A model generated the notes under the pieces. It ran no database searches and was not told the DNA's origin. It was given only the letters and a program-made list of their open reading frames with translations. A stretch of DNA of 64,000 bases from Cladochytrium replicatum (lineage: Eukaryota > Chytridiomycota > Chytridiomycetes > Cladochytriales > Cladochytriaceae): contig JAHLKD010000057.1 of NCBI GenBank assembly GCA_025526935.1, positions 124,001-188,000 of the forward strand. The letters run 5' to 3'. A program made the position numbers and the translations under genes. Positions 12,845 to 22,971 of the stretch are shown in pieces. Every line of letters begins with the position of its first letter. Position 1 is the stretch's first letter.

Positions 12845-13360
12845 AGTTCTCTGGGATTACTGCCAAATTTTGTAACCATTAGACAACACCTTGTGCATCT
12901 TTTTTGTTTCTTATTTAAGTTTTCTAATTCATTTTCTTCGAGTGAGTGATTCTACACATGTTGTGCAGTACGGTTTATCTTCTTCTGATGACACTTTGAG
13001 GTCCAACTTTTTCTCGCATTTATATTTAGGAGCTGAAAAAAGTTTCTGAGCTGAAACTGACCGTGCACACAAAGAAGGATTGATGATATCCAGCTTCCTT
13101 CAATGAGATGAGCTGAGTTTGTCATTTTCATCTGGCTTAATCTTTGCAGCGCAACGGTTACAAGGTTGCAGATACAGCTCTTCGTAACAAGGCTAGGAGT
13201 TAGGATTCATCACTCTATCAGTGGAAAGAGATATCAATACGACCACACAAACGAATCCATCTCCTTTCACAAAGTGCCCACCGCTTATCTCCTGGAGCAC
13301 TTGCCAAAACAATAACGACTAAACTTCAAATTTACACATCTATCTCTCTTTGGCATGATC
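12845..13360. other. Intergenic, no gene seen
   Basis: AT-rich and without convincing coding frames on either strand. It separates the convergent coiled-coil gene and the minus-strand genes to the right. Confidence 0.45.
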
Positions 13361-13783
13361 TCACAGTAGGATGATAAATACTCCTATCCACCTGGGTCCA
13401 TCCGTAACCTTTCCACATGCTTTGCACCGGCCTGCCAACTTGTCATCATACCAAGTGCGACAAATTGGCTTCTTTCCACGGGTTTTGTCTGAAGCGAAAG
13501 CTCCGCGGTCTCGACAAGATTTCGCGTGATGTGCAGCAAACCACGTTGCTTCGTGAAGAACGTAGTTGATCCCATTACATGTGTATGACGGTAACAGAGC
13601 ATACGGAGTTTGGGCACAGACTATGGATTGTCCTAATTTCGAGAGTTCATACCTTTAAACTGCAGATCTCCAATGAATCAAAGATCTAAATAGCAGCATG
13701 CTTGAGCTTTTCTCCAGTTAGAAATTCTCTTGCTTCACCTTTGGAAGTTGACCACCAAGGGCGTCAAAGAATAGCTGATCCAT
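13361..13783 (-). CDS. Possible small Cys-rich protein with a micro-exon
   Basis: A tentative model. Reading minus from an ATG at 13783 gives MDQLFFDALGGQLPK. A 7-nt micro-exon (tttaaag) between good GT-AG boundaries, then a larger exon starting near 13619, restores the frame. This yields a Cys/His-rich stretch with HEATWFAAHHAKSC and CKACGKV and a stop at 13361. The pairs of Cys and His suggest a metal-binding fold, but no family is recognised. The frame also stays open upstream toward 13853, just beyond the GT31 stop, so these exons could instead be an alternative 3' extension of that gene. Low certainty. Confidence 0.35.
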
Positions 13784-13903
13784 TTCCGTTGGCGTGGGCA
13801 CATGTACAGGTCCTTTCCTTTTGTAAACAGATTCCAAACCAAAACGTCGAAGCTTACATATGAGTTGAATTAATAAACGAAAATATACAATAACGATAGA
13901 GTA

Positions 13904-15502
13904 TTATCCTCTGGCAGCCACAATTCGCGTCAAAGAATCATAAACACCTCCTTCATCCAACTTTGGTGAGCAAATGTACTTTGTTGGCACGGCACCACTG
14001 AAGTATTGCTCTTTTGGGGTGCCGACAACTGTCACGCCTGATTTAAGCCAGCAGTTATTGCTCGCTACCTCGTAAGACCATGACGAGCAAGCAGGTTCAA
14101 AAGCAGATTCACAAAGGCGCATGCAGATCCGTGCAGCGGTGGATGTGCTATCTTCTAAGGAGGTGTGTTCATCTTTGGCTAGCTCTGTAGACTTCAGCAT
14201 AGGGAATGTGTGCAGGATGGTCGATACTTCGTATGCTTTGTAGTCGCGACCAGGTCGGTCAACATTGACTTCGAATGCGAAAGAATTTGAAAGCTCCTTT
14301 GAAAGATGATCATTCCAGTACCTTTGGAAAAGCTCGGCGTACGTAATGCCGGAAGTTGTTGCGGCGTGTGAGCGCGTTTCCGCCATGTCGATTACCATAG
14401 TGTCAGGATGCTTTCCAGTCGTCCGCTCCATGTTTGTCAGGATTTGCATGTGGATTGCTTCAAGATGGTGGAAAGTTGCTGGTCGCTGGCAAGGGTTTTT
14501 GGGCCACTTGTGCGTGGGAGAGAAAGGCGGCTCAGCATTGAAACTATGTGTACGGTTCAGTAGTATTCCATGATCCCGTAAGCAAAGTGCAGTCCGAACA
14601 TCCCCCGCCCAGCAAGTGCGATAGCGAACAATGCACTTATCAATTCCTCCTAGCTTTACTGAAAGTTCCTCGCCATCCGGAAGCTGATCAACGGCGACTG
14701 CCGCTTCAAGTAAAGACAGTCCTTTGATCATTTGACTAAGTGCTCCTCTGGAAATCAAAATGCCTGATCCACCATGAGCAAAGGCTGGCCCGTCTCCCTT
14801 CACTCTCACTCCGTCACAGCCGACGAAATGAGCTGGAGTGCCCATGTAAACAGGTTCCTCGGGAGAGATGTCTTTCAACAGCCTCATGAGATTATTCCAC
14901 AGAACGTATGTGTCGTCGTCAATCATCATGTACCATGATGCGTTTGGATATGTCCGATGCAACAACTTGAAGCCGGGTAAGTTTTTGTGCGCGTCCATCT
15001 TCCATCCTGGCGCTGATTCGCGCTTCTTTGATTCATTTACACTCAGATCCTTTTGGTTGTCTCCCTTCTTTGAATTTTGAGCAGCGATAATCTCGGGAGG
15101 AATGAACCCCATCCGCTCCTCGTACAATCCAGAAATAACATCATGCACCCGCTCATTTCCGACGAACAATCCCGGAGAATCGCCGATGAAAAGTCTGTTT
15201 TTGACTCCTGAAAGAAATGTTGCTAGCTGGATTGGAATTCTTCCAGCTGACACGTCGCCTCCTGTTTTGACCGCTACGGCAAAGTCGTCTATCGAAAAAT
15301 CCGGCTGTTTTCGAGGTGTAGCGCCAAGCAGATCATGCTCGCCGTGTTGCTCGGGTTTCGGCCCGTGTTTCAACGAAGGCACGTTTCTCTCTACCTGGTC
15401 CGCGTCTGATTGCACCAGAATATCTTGTGGGCGGATTACCCATACGAGCATGCCGAGCAGTACCAGCCATAGGACCCGCCTCTTCTTCAACGTGTTAGCC
15501 AT
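13904..15502 (-). CDS. Fringe-like GT31 glycosyltransferase with PAN domain
   Basis: A single exon of 532 aa from the ATG at 15502. An upstream in-frame ATG at 15580 would add a second hydrophobic stretch and is less likely. A short basic N-terminus (MANTLKKRR) is followed by one membrane helix (about 10-25), giving a type II Golgi protein. The catalytic region has SWYMMIDDDTYVLW, where the Asp triplet is the metal/nucleotide-sugar DxD site, and HGGSGILISRGAL, as in Fringe/GT31 families. Residues about 455-520 resemble a PAN/apple module with paired cysteines (CMRLCE, CSSWSY, CWLKSG). It probably elongates sugar chains on secreted proteins or lipids. Donor and acceptor are unknown. It is divergent from PIG-S, with 148 bp between starts. 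Confidence 0.82.
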   Translation of the reverse strand: MANTLKKRRVLWLVLLGMLVWVIRPQDILVQSDADQVERNVPSLKHGPKPEQHGEHDLLGATPRKQPDFSIDDFAVAVKTGGDVSAGRIPIQLATFLSGVKNRLFIGDSPGLFVGNERVHDVISGLYEERMGFIPPEIIAAQNSKKGDNQKDLSVNESKKRESAPGWKMDAHKNLPGFKLLHRTYPNASWYMMIDDDTYVLWNNLMRLLKDISPEEPVYMGTPAHFVGCDGVRVKGDGPAFAHGGSGILISRGALSQMIKGLSLLEAAVAVDQLPDGEELSVKLGGIDKCIVRYRTCWAGDVRTALCLRDHGILLNRTHSFNAEPPFSPTHKWPKNPCQRPATFHHLEAIHMQILTNMERTTGKHPDTMVIDMAETRSHAATTSGITYAELFQRYWNDHLSKELSNSFAFEVNVDRPGRDYKAYEVSTILHTFPMLKSTELAKDEHTSLEDSTSTAARICMRLCESAFEPACSSWSYEVASNNCWLKSGVTVVGTPKEQYFSGAVPTKYICSPKLDEGGVYDSLTRIVAARG

Positions 15503-15650
15503 GATCTCGTGTTTCGCGTGTGCCTGTGCCACAGCAATCCGCAAATAGGAATGGATGGTAAGTGCAAGCAGGAAGCCCAAGTGGTAATGCCACTCTGATT
15601 TCTAAAATGATCTCCCACATCGACTAGGCGAGCGCTCTCAGAACAGAAGA

Positions 15651-17763
15651 ATGGCCATTGTTGCCTCAATAGCAGCAGTGTTCGTGGCGGCACTACCGAT
15701 GTGGTGGCAGACGACCGCTGTTTACCGTGCCCCTCTTCCTTTATCCTCCATTCAGAAATGGTCAGAGCCCAGTGTATGAATTCATTCCACCAAATGCTTT
15801 GTCATCTACTCATTGAATCCTAGGCACTCGATTTCACCTATAATGTACGGATTCAATTCTATTCTCCGAAGGATTGGCCATTCGACGGAGCAGTTGCGGC
15901 TGCTGAGATACAACGACGAGTAGCGGAAGTATATTCTTCTGGATGGGAGCAATCAAAGTCCAGAGTCACAGCGACGGGCGGAACGGGGGGTCAGGCTGGC
16001 TCAGCTGGCCCGGCCCCAATCGTACGGCTGGCGATTGGCGTAAATTATGGAGGTGTTTCTCCAGAGGTCATTGATGGTATGTATGTGTATTCCATCTGGC
16101 TTAGAAATAAGGTTTATGTGGTTACCTTGAAGACATTCCCGGTGGCGAGGAACCGGGATCATACAGCGTGTTCGTTAAGTGTGGGATGAAACAGGGCGAG
16201 CGGGGATCTTCTATACGAGTGAGAACAGGGCGAGGAGTGGTAATCGAATTCTCACACCGCTGTGACGATCAAAGTAGGCTCTGAAATTTACTAAAGAGCG
16301 CTTCCAACAAGTTTCTCCAGATGAGGTCATTACTGTTCTCTCTAATGTTGCGGCTGGGCTTTTTGCAGATGAGCAACTTGATTTCATCGACTTTCGACGT
16401 TCCAAGAGTACGAACCAAAAGAACGTACGTCGAATTTCCCGAAGCTCGATTGACTTCGTACTCATTATATACTGTCCAGCTCGACTTCGAAAACATGCGA
16501 GTTATGAAATACTCCAACGAATATCAAATTGCATTCAGTTTGCTGAACGGTGACCCAACCGATGTTGTCGTGTCATGGGACGCAAAAGCTGCGCTAGACG
16601 GTAAGCTCGACTAATGGTGTGGACTTTTTCATTCATTCTCGGACATTCAAGCGTATGTGAATCCACTGCTTGAGCGTTTGGGAGACATATACACGTTTCA
16701 CCTAAATTCTCAGGTAGGATAATTTCATGATCTTTGATTTGGGTTGAATTCCGGTTAGGTTCAAAATTATGCCACTCTTCCCGTGACACCGGACCGAGAA
16801 GTTGGGTCTGATGGTTCAGTTAAGTATACTTTATCAGCACATTCGCTATCAACATTTATCAATAGTGCTGAATGGAACATGGGTATGTCAGGAGCAAAGG
16901 AAATTTAAATCAACTGGGACTCATTCACCGTGTTCTTTCCTCTAGTTGCTTCCACAGTATCACATGCCCCTCCACTAAATTTCGTTCTCTACGTTCCGCC
17001 TCGCATTCTGACCCCCCTTCATCTCAAAAGGGCTGATGGTACGTATTCGCTTCAATAGCAGATTGTTGCTAATTCATTTCTTTTTAAAGGCAGCTTATTG
17101 GAGTCGAACGCGTTCTTGGTCCATCGTTGGGGCGGAATTGTGATATCCAATACTCCAAACACCGTATCCACACCAGGCACTACCGAATCGCCAGAATTCC
17201 ACTACACAGTGTCTGAACTTCAGGGGCCCCTTTCTTATTTTGTCGCTCAACTTCGAACCTTGTGCGGAGTTAAGCCAACTCGTATTCGGAAAGCATCTTC
17301 GCTGCTCCCGGGAGTATCGATCACATACGACACTTCACGAGATGGAATCACATCTTGGGAATACGATCGCCTTCTTCGCTTCCGCGTTGCCGCGATCCTC
17401 CGTGATGCAGCTGGCACGCTTCAGTCCCTCGCCACACTCGTCACCTCGATGCCCAACATGGTTGTTCTGGACGCGATCAGGGACCGGGTTAGTGATGCGC
17501 TCGATGATATGGATGACGCGCGTGAAGCACTCAACGTCGGTAATGAGACCGAGGCGCTCAAAAGAGCAAGGAGTGCGCTAAAGGGTGCAGAAGACGCGTT
17601 CTTTGATCCTACCATGGTCTCGTTGCTATACTTCCCTGATGAGCATAAGTACGCGGTGTATTTGCCGCTGTTTTTCCCAATATCTGTACCATTGATTTTG
17701 GCTTTGCTTGATGCCACAAAGAGAACCCAGGGACAACGCCGGTGGTGGAGAAGACAACAATAG
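15651..17763 (+). CDS. PIGS: GPI transamidase subunit PIG-S (Gpi17)
   Basis: A subunit of the ER complex that attaches GPI anchors to proteins. The N-terminus MAIVASIAAVFVAALPMWWQ is a membrane segment followed by TTAVYRAPLP, the family hallmark (WWxTTxxYRAPLP). No ATG lies upstream before an in-frame stop. The gene is broken by several short introns, the first at 15774-15833, with more around 16.1-17.1 kb. The last exon (about 17090-17763) ends with a second membrane segment, YLPLFFPISVPLILALL, and a short basic cytosolic tail ending RRWWRRQQ. One helix at each end with a large lumenal domain between is the known PIG-S topology. Confidence 0.9.
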
Positions 17764-18105
17764 ATCACTCAAGTGTCCCCCAACGATCAATATGGTTTCA
17801 AAGAAATGAGTCAAAATTGGAATCTGAAATTGAAAGATGACCGAAAGGAAAAACTGCTTTACAAAATATTGCTCGATCAATACAGTGCAATCCGGAACGT
17901 GAAATTGTGCTCTGTAGATGGATGGTCTCCGCTTGACTTGACTTAATAATTTATTTTGCACATTAATCAATTTTCTTGTTACACCAAGAGAACCCACCGG
18001 AGCTGTAATGTCGAGCTGAACTCTCTCATCAAAGCTGGGGTCGATCCTGCAGATCCATGCATCCTTCATCAGATGCCCCAAACCTCATACTAGCGCTGAG
18101 TGTTG
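17764..18105. other. Intergenic, no gene seen
   Basis: AT-rich sequence downstream of PIG-S without a convincing coding frame on either strand. Confidence 0.4.
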
Positions 18106-18790
18106 CATGTACGGTTTACATCAAAGCAAAGCTGAAGGCACAGAAACCTAAAAGCAAAGCTAAAGGCACAGAAACCTAAAGGCAATGCAGCCAGCTTGAA
18201 AGATTCGGACAACATTCTGATTCAGAAAACAAATCCACTCCAATCTTGAAAGTTAGAGACAATGCTGTAAAGCAATCCTCCTTCAGATATTTGATCACAC
18301 CAATGTAGGCGTAATTAAAAGGCATTGAAGGCAAAGATTGACCATTATACAGTTCACATCATGCGAAAAAATCAAGGCAACCTTGATTGATGGACTTCCA
18401 TGTGGATGACACCAAATGTTCATGTTTTGACAATAATGAACAATGCAAATGTCTTCAAGACGTCGATTTGGCAAACGATACTGTTGTACCAGTCAATGGT
18501 ATTGGGGATGAAAGTCTTGTTTTACCAAATGGAAAAATCAGATGCATTCAAAATGCTTTCCATGTTCCTGATTTAGTGGAAACACTTGCATCTTAGCATC
18601 ATTGGGGACAGTGGAGACATAATTTGTTAGTTTCTCTCAAGACAATGCTATGCTCGAAAACAGAGACACTAACAAATATGTTGTCTTATATTACATGTTA
18701 CTTCAGTCCAATGGTATTCTTTGTTTCAGTTTAGGAACAAAGAATCGATTGTCTGATTGAAGCACTATTTAGTATCAACAAAAATATTAC
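18106..18790 (+). mobile_element. Ty1/copia-like retrotransposon relic (protease region)
   Basis: Around 18387-18596 a frame encodes FHVDDTKCSCF, LANDTVVPVNGIGDE and NAFHVPDL. This matches the layout of the copia aspartic-protease region (an 'ANG...V.G.G' loop followed by a 'VLHVP.L' motif). It is interrupted by stops on both sides. Upstream, an imperfect 28-bp unit is tandemly duplicated at about 18124-18179. No LTRs, integrase or reverse transcriptase were found nearby, so this is an isolated decayed fragment. Downstream traces (to about 18790) continue in the same frame with many stops. Confidence 0.55.
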
Positions 18791-18989
18791 TTGTTGGGAA
18801 CAGTAGTTGAGTAATCAAGCCATTAGAGTATATGATGATTGAGTGGCGTTTATGAGTCTCAGGATCGACTCTACTAAATCACTTTCGAACGGAGTATACC
18901 GTACTCCTACTTCGCCGATTAACCATACTAGAATGTAGCCCACAATAGGCTGTTGAGCTGGTCACTAATCATGGCAACCTGCACTGACC

Positions 18990-19350
18990 CTGAAGACGAA
19001 CCTTTAAGATTTATGGTGCTGCTAATTTCTGTGAATATCAGAGGGCCTCTATTGGATTAACAGTTGGCTTTGGATTCATGAGCATTGTCATAGTTGCTGT
19101 GATTGCGTTTGGAATCACCAGGTCAGTCAGAAATTTGACACGCTAATGTCGCAGTTAAGGTGGATCGTTTATTATTTGCATGATGCTCAGCTCATTACCA
19201 CTCGTGCCATTTGTAATAATTCTCCGTCCCACAGACGGGTATGAAAGTGGAGAGAAACCGGGTTGGTTGCCTGCACAGGCTGAGATAGTCATTTCGTGGA
19301 GTTTTGTGACGGCGGCAGTGGGCTTTCACAAAAAGTCAAATGTCGGATTA
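18990..19350 (+). other. Possible exons of a small two-helix membrane protein
   Basis: One frame reads YGAANFCEYQRASIGL followed by a hydrophobic helix (FMSIVIVAVIAFGITR). A second frame after about 19150 reads a second helix (SFIICMMLSSLPLVPFVIIL) and a polar tail ending in VGLFS and a stop at about 19355. A GT at 19121 and AGs near 19157-19162 could form an intron, but no pair keeps the phase. This may therefore be a decayed gene or a wrong model. Family not recognised. Confidence 0.3.
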
Positions 19351-19355
19351 TTCAG

Positions 19356-19904
19356 CTGATCTTAGTCTTGAATAATAGAACGACCAGAATTTGCTCTTAC
19401 AACCAAGAAGGATATTTCCCTTGTTGATTGAGTCGGAATGACAGACTGAGTAAATGTAACGATTCCTACTTCCAATATTGTAGTGGTCCGTTTTGGGCAA
19501 AATGACTGAACAGTGAGGCTTGTGCAGCCATTTCGTCGCTCGTAAACGCAAAATAAGGGTAAAGGACATCCCAATAAATACCTACTGCATTCACTCATCT
19601 AAGTGTCAAAAAAGTATTATTTTTCCAATTCAACTCGGAGTGCACAAACTCTTGTCATTTCTACTAATCGCAATCACTTATCTTAATGCTCTGAAATAGT
19701 TAAGCGGGCCATTCCTCGAATACAGCAAGCACCTAAGGACCTCCCTCAAAACACAAAAACACGTAATGGCTGTGCCAAATCCCACGGCCAGCACCACGTG
19801 ACGCAGCGTGGAAAACCACACCTCCCACCGCACTCCCAGGCCAAACTTCTCACCCTTACCGCCGACCCTGGGAGACCGACGACCTAACTGGGAATCGCTC
19901 GATT
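19356..19904. other. Intergenic; promoter region of the CSL gene
   Basis: No convincing coding frame. The final 150 bases are C-rich and presumably include the CSL promoter and 5' leader. Confidence 0.4.
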
Positions 19905-22423
19905 ATGGAGAGACGCGTCAGCAAGAGGAGGAAGACCGGTCCTGAGGATTACGCTGAGCACGACGACGAGAACGGTGGCACATCCGAACATGAAGAAACG
20001 GTGGACTACGCAGAGCAACTGGCGCTGAGCGTCGGGAATGTGCTCAATGGGCCAAAGATACCCGAAGCGAATATTCCGGTAGGATTCTGCAACTTATGAG
20101 AGAAAATATGTCGTTTGCCGATGTGTTGGAGTGAAATCTCACAGTGTGAAACTTGCTCAATTTAATCCAAATCGTCTAAAATAGGCTGATATCCTTGCGC
20201 AATATCACCCACATTTCGTTATCGATCGGAGAGAACTGGTGAAGCAATATCTACTGGACCCAAGCCGAGAATGCACTGTCGTCTTTCTTCATCCAATCGT
20301 TGCCCAGAAATCGTATGATACAGAAAAGAGGTAGTGTAACTGATCGTTTCTCATTTTAAATTTTCACCAAGTCGACCCGTGCGCTATACTTTCATGTAGA
20401 TTCATCACACCTCCACCTCTTGCTCTTGCAATTGGAGAGGGCTGGGCAGATTTGGATGATAGCGCTGCAATGCCCAGAAAACATCGATCTTCCTCATCTT
20501 CTGTCGTGAATTCGCCCTCTCTGGAGCGGAATCGACTGACAGACATAATTGCCCCGATGAGGATGGTGCTCTCATTTGCGTCGCCGAACCAGCAACCGGA
20601 AGGAGAAACAATGGAAGTGATCTCAGCTCCGATTACTCCTCCGGAGCCTCCAAAAGTTCACAATCAAATCGAAGAGGAAGACGGTGGCGATGACGACGAT
20701 AACTACGACGGAGGCCGAAAGAGGCGCAAAAAAAGCAAAGGTACCAATGCTCGCAAGCGTTCGGTAGGCGATATCAAGCCGGCTCAAGTAGCACCTGATC
20801 ACGAAGGTGTGATCTCACTCCGAGACATGAGGTTTGCCGGTGCAACATTTGCATCTGCATTGCGTGATGAAGTTGGGGCACGAGCGGGTACTCAGTCATG
20901 CTGGAGTGGCATGTTTAGAAGCGTTTTTGTCAACGACGAAATCGGAACCAAGACTTTTGATCTTTTCCTTGGGGTATGAAAACTGATTCCATCTCAAGCC
21001 CCGACATTTACCTGCGTTTCCTCAAAGATTCGGACATATTCCGGCAGATTGATGAATGTTTTATCTTCTGAAAATATTAAGATTATCTCGAAGCCGTCCA
21101 GGGTCGCCAGAGGTAAGAGCTGCTGATGAAAGCGAACTGCTTTATTCTGAGTCTTGCTGGACGTTTTTGCAGATGGGATTCGTTCGGGGTCTTATGTCGC
21201 CCTGTTCAACCGCATCAGGGCTCAAACGGTTAGCACACGGTATCTTTGTGCAAGCTGTGATGATCGGCATGATCTCGAGGCGAGAAATGACCACTGGGAC
21301 GCTTTTGTCATCTGGCTGGCAGATGATCCCCGTCTGACTGGCAGCTCATCATCGGTTGGGCCTTCGTCTCCTTTGCAAGAAGAACGGCTCACTTCGTGCA
21401 AACTACAGTACACGGAAGCGTCCGGTAGCAGCAAGCTTGTGGACCAGAAACCTGTGTGCGTTCTTCTCCCCGAATCAAGTGTGCCTCAGAAACCGCCCGC
21501 CTCACCGAACGCCGCCGCGTGGGGTGGAGACGATGCCGAAGTTCGTGGATTGTGCTACAACGACCTAGTCGTGCTGGAACATGTCAACACTGGAATGAGA
21601 TCGGTCCCCTTTGTTCTGCGCAGAACAGAAGGAGCGGACAAGGTTGTTGTAGACGGAGAAAAAGAAGACGGAGGGATTGAACCCGTTAAGCGTGGTGGCG
21701 AGCTGATCTCACAATTGCATAAGATTGCACTTGAAATTCAGGGAGAGCCCGGGGTTTACATGCAGGTCAATGAAGAAGATGGAGTCGGTGTGACGACTGT
21801 CACGGCTGGTGCAGCCCGTGGAGGAGGTCGTATGAACAACAAACGGAAACGTGAGATTTTGCAGAAGGGCAAGGACGGGTTCTTCAGGGAGTCTGTGCAT
21901 GACTCATCTCTTTGGACCATTGTCAGTGTTGGTAAGCCCATGAATGCAATTAAGTTATCATGACTTCAATTCACATTTTCTTACAGAATACACCGAGTCT
22001 ACCTTCTACATTCCCCCAACCACTCCATCTCCGCCTCAAATCCCTACCACTACCCCCCAAGTATTTGATATCCACCCGACTGCCGATGGTACTCTTACAC
22101 TCAGCGTTGCGCACTTTCCTTCGAACCTCGAGGTTTACTTTGGTCCTATCCATTCGGACTCAACGATTCATCAGCCGGCCGAGAGCAGCGTGATCGTTCA
22201 CATACCGCGGGTCGATCCTGCGACTGCCGAAGAACTTGTCCAGTTTGAGCGTCAGTGCTGTGCTGCGTCCGCACAGCGAGCTGGGCGGAACGAAATGGAG
22301 ATAATTCAGTTTGCTGCATCTGTCGAAGGCGTCACTGGGGTTACGGTGCCGATCTTACTGGTTGGAGACGAGGTTATTTACCGGACGGGATACTACCATC
22401 GATTCTGCTTTGAGTTTATTTGA
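19905..22423 (+). CDS. CSL-family transcription factor (CBF1/Su(H)/LAG-1)
   Basis: A sequence-specific DNA-binding protein of the family that acts at the end of Notch signalling in animals but also exists in Notch-free fungi. At least six exons begin at 19905, about 20185, 20400, about 21030, about 21174 and about 21987. The N-terminal Rel-like domain contains AQKSYDTEKR joined to FITPPPP and later IKIISKPSR. The beta-trefoil domain contains VALFNRIRAQTVSTRYL and WDAFVIWLADD. The C-terminal Rel/IPT domain begins WTIVSVEYTESTFY and ends in FCFEFI. A Lys/Arg-rich segment (RKRRKKSKG, near 20725) and acidic runs form a fungal-type insert within the Rel-N domain. It should bind a GTGGGAA-like site. 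Target genes are unknown. Confidence 0.92.
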
Positions 22424-22971
22424 GATTAGCCGAAACGCTCCCACAGAGTAGCAATTTCTTCCAATTGCCAAATCAAATTCACACCACAGCTTATGAACAC
22501 CTTGCGGTCGGATCATAAAGCCATGTTTTCGGTGCAGATGTTCGAAAACTGATGTCGCTAGCTCCATGCCATTTGCTATTGGTTTAATGTCTCTCATTTT
22601 CCCCCGCTTGCCCCTTTTTATCAGATTTCTTTATGAACTATGTTTTAATAATGTTTTTTGTCGACCGTTGTCGCAAACAGGTGTTGAAGTATTATTAAGA
22701 AATGTACAAATGCCAACAGTTTATCTGGTCAGACACTCTTCCAACCTCGCCGCGTCAGCATCGACATCAACCGATCAGATCGTAACTCGCTGTCTCATTG
22801 CGAGCACCTACCCATTCCAAGTCCAACGGGCACATTCGCAAGGTATTAATACCTCCCAAGTTCTCTCCATTTCAGATAATTGTGTCGCTGGCGTTTTCAT
22901 TTTTATTTGTCTCACTTTGAGAACTGAGCTAATCAATCCCATCCAGTTCCAAGAAACAAACATTGCATACC
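22424..22971. other. Intergenic, no gene seen
   Basis: The spacer between the CSL stop and the Rpt5 start contains no frame with family character. Its right end is the Rpt5 promoter and leader. Confidence 0.4.
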
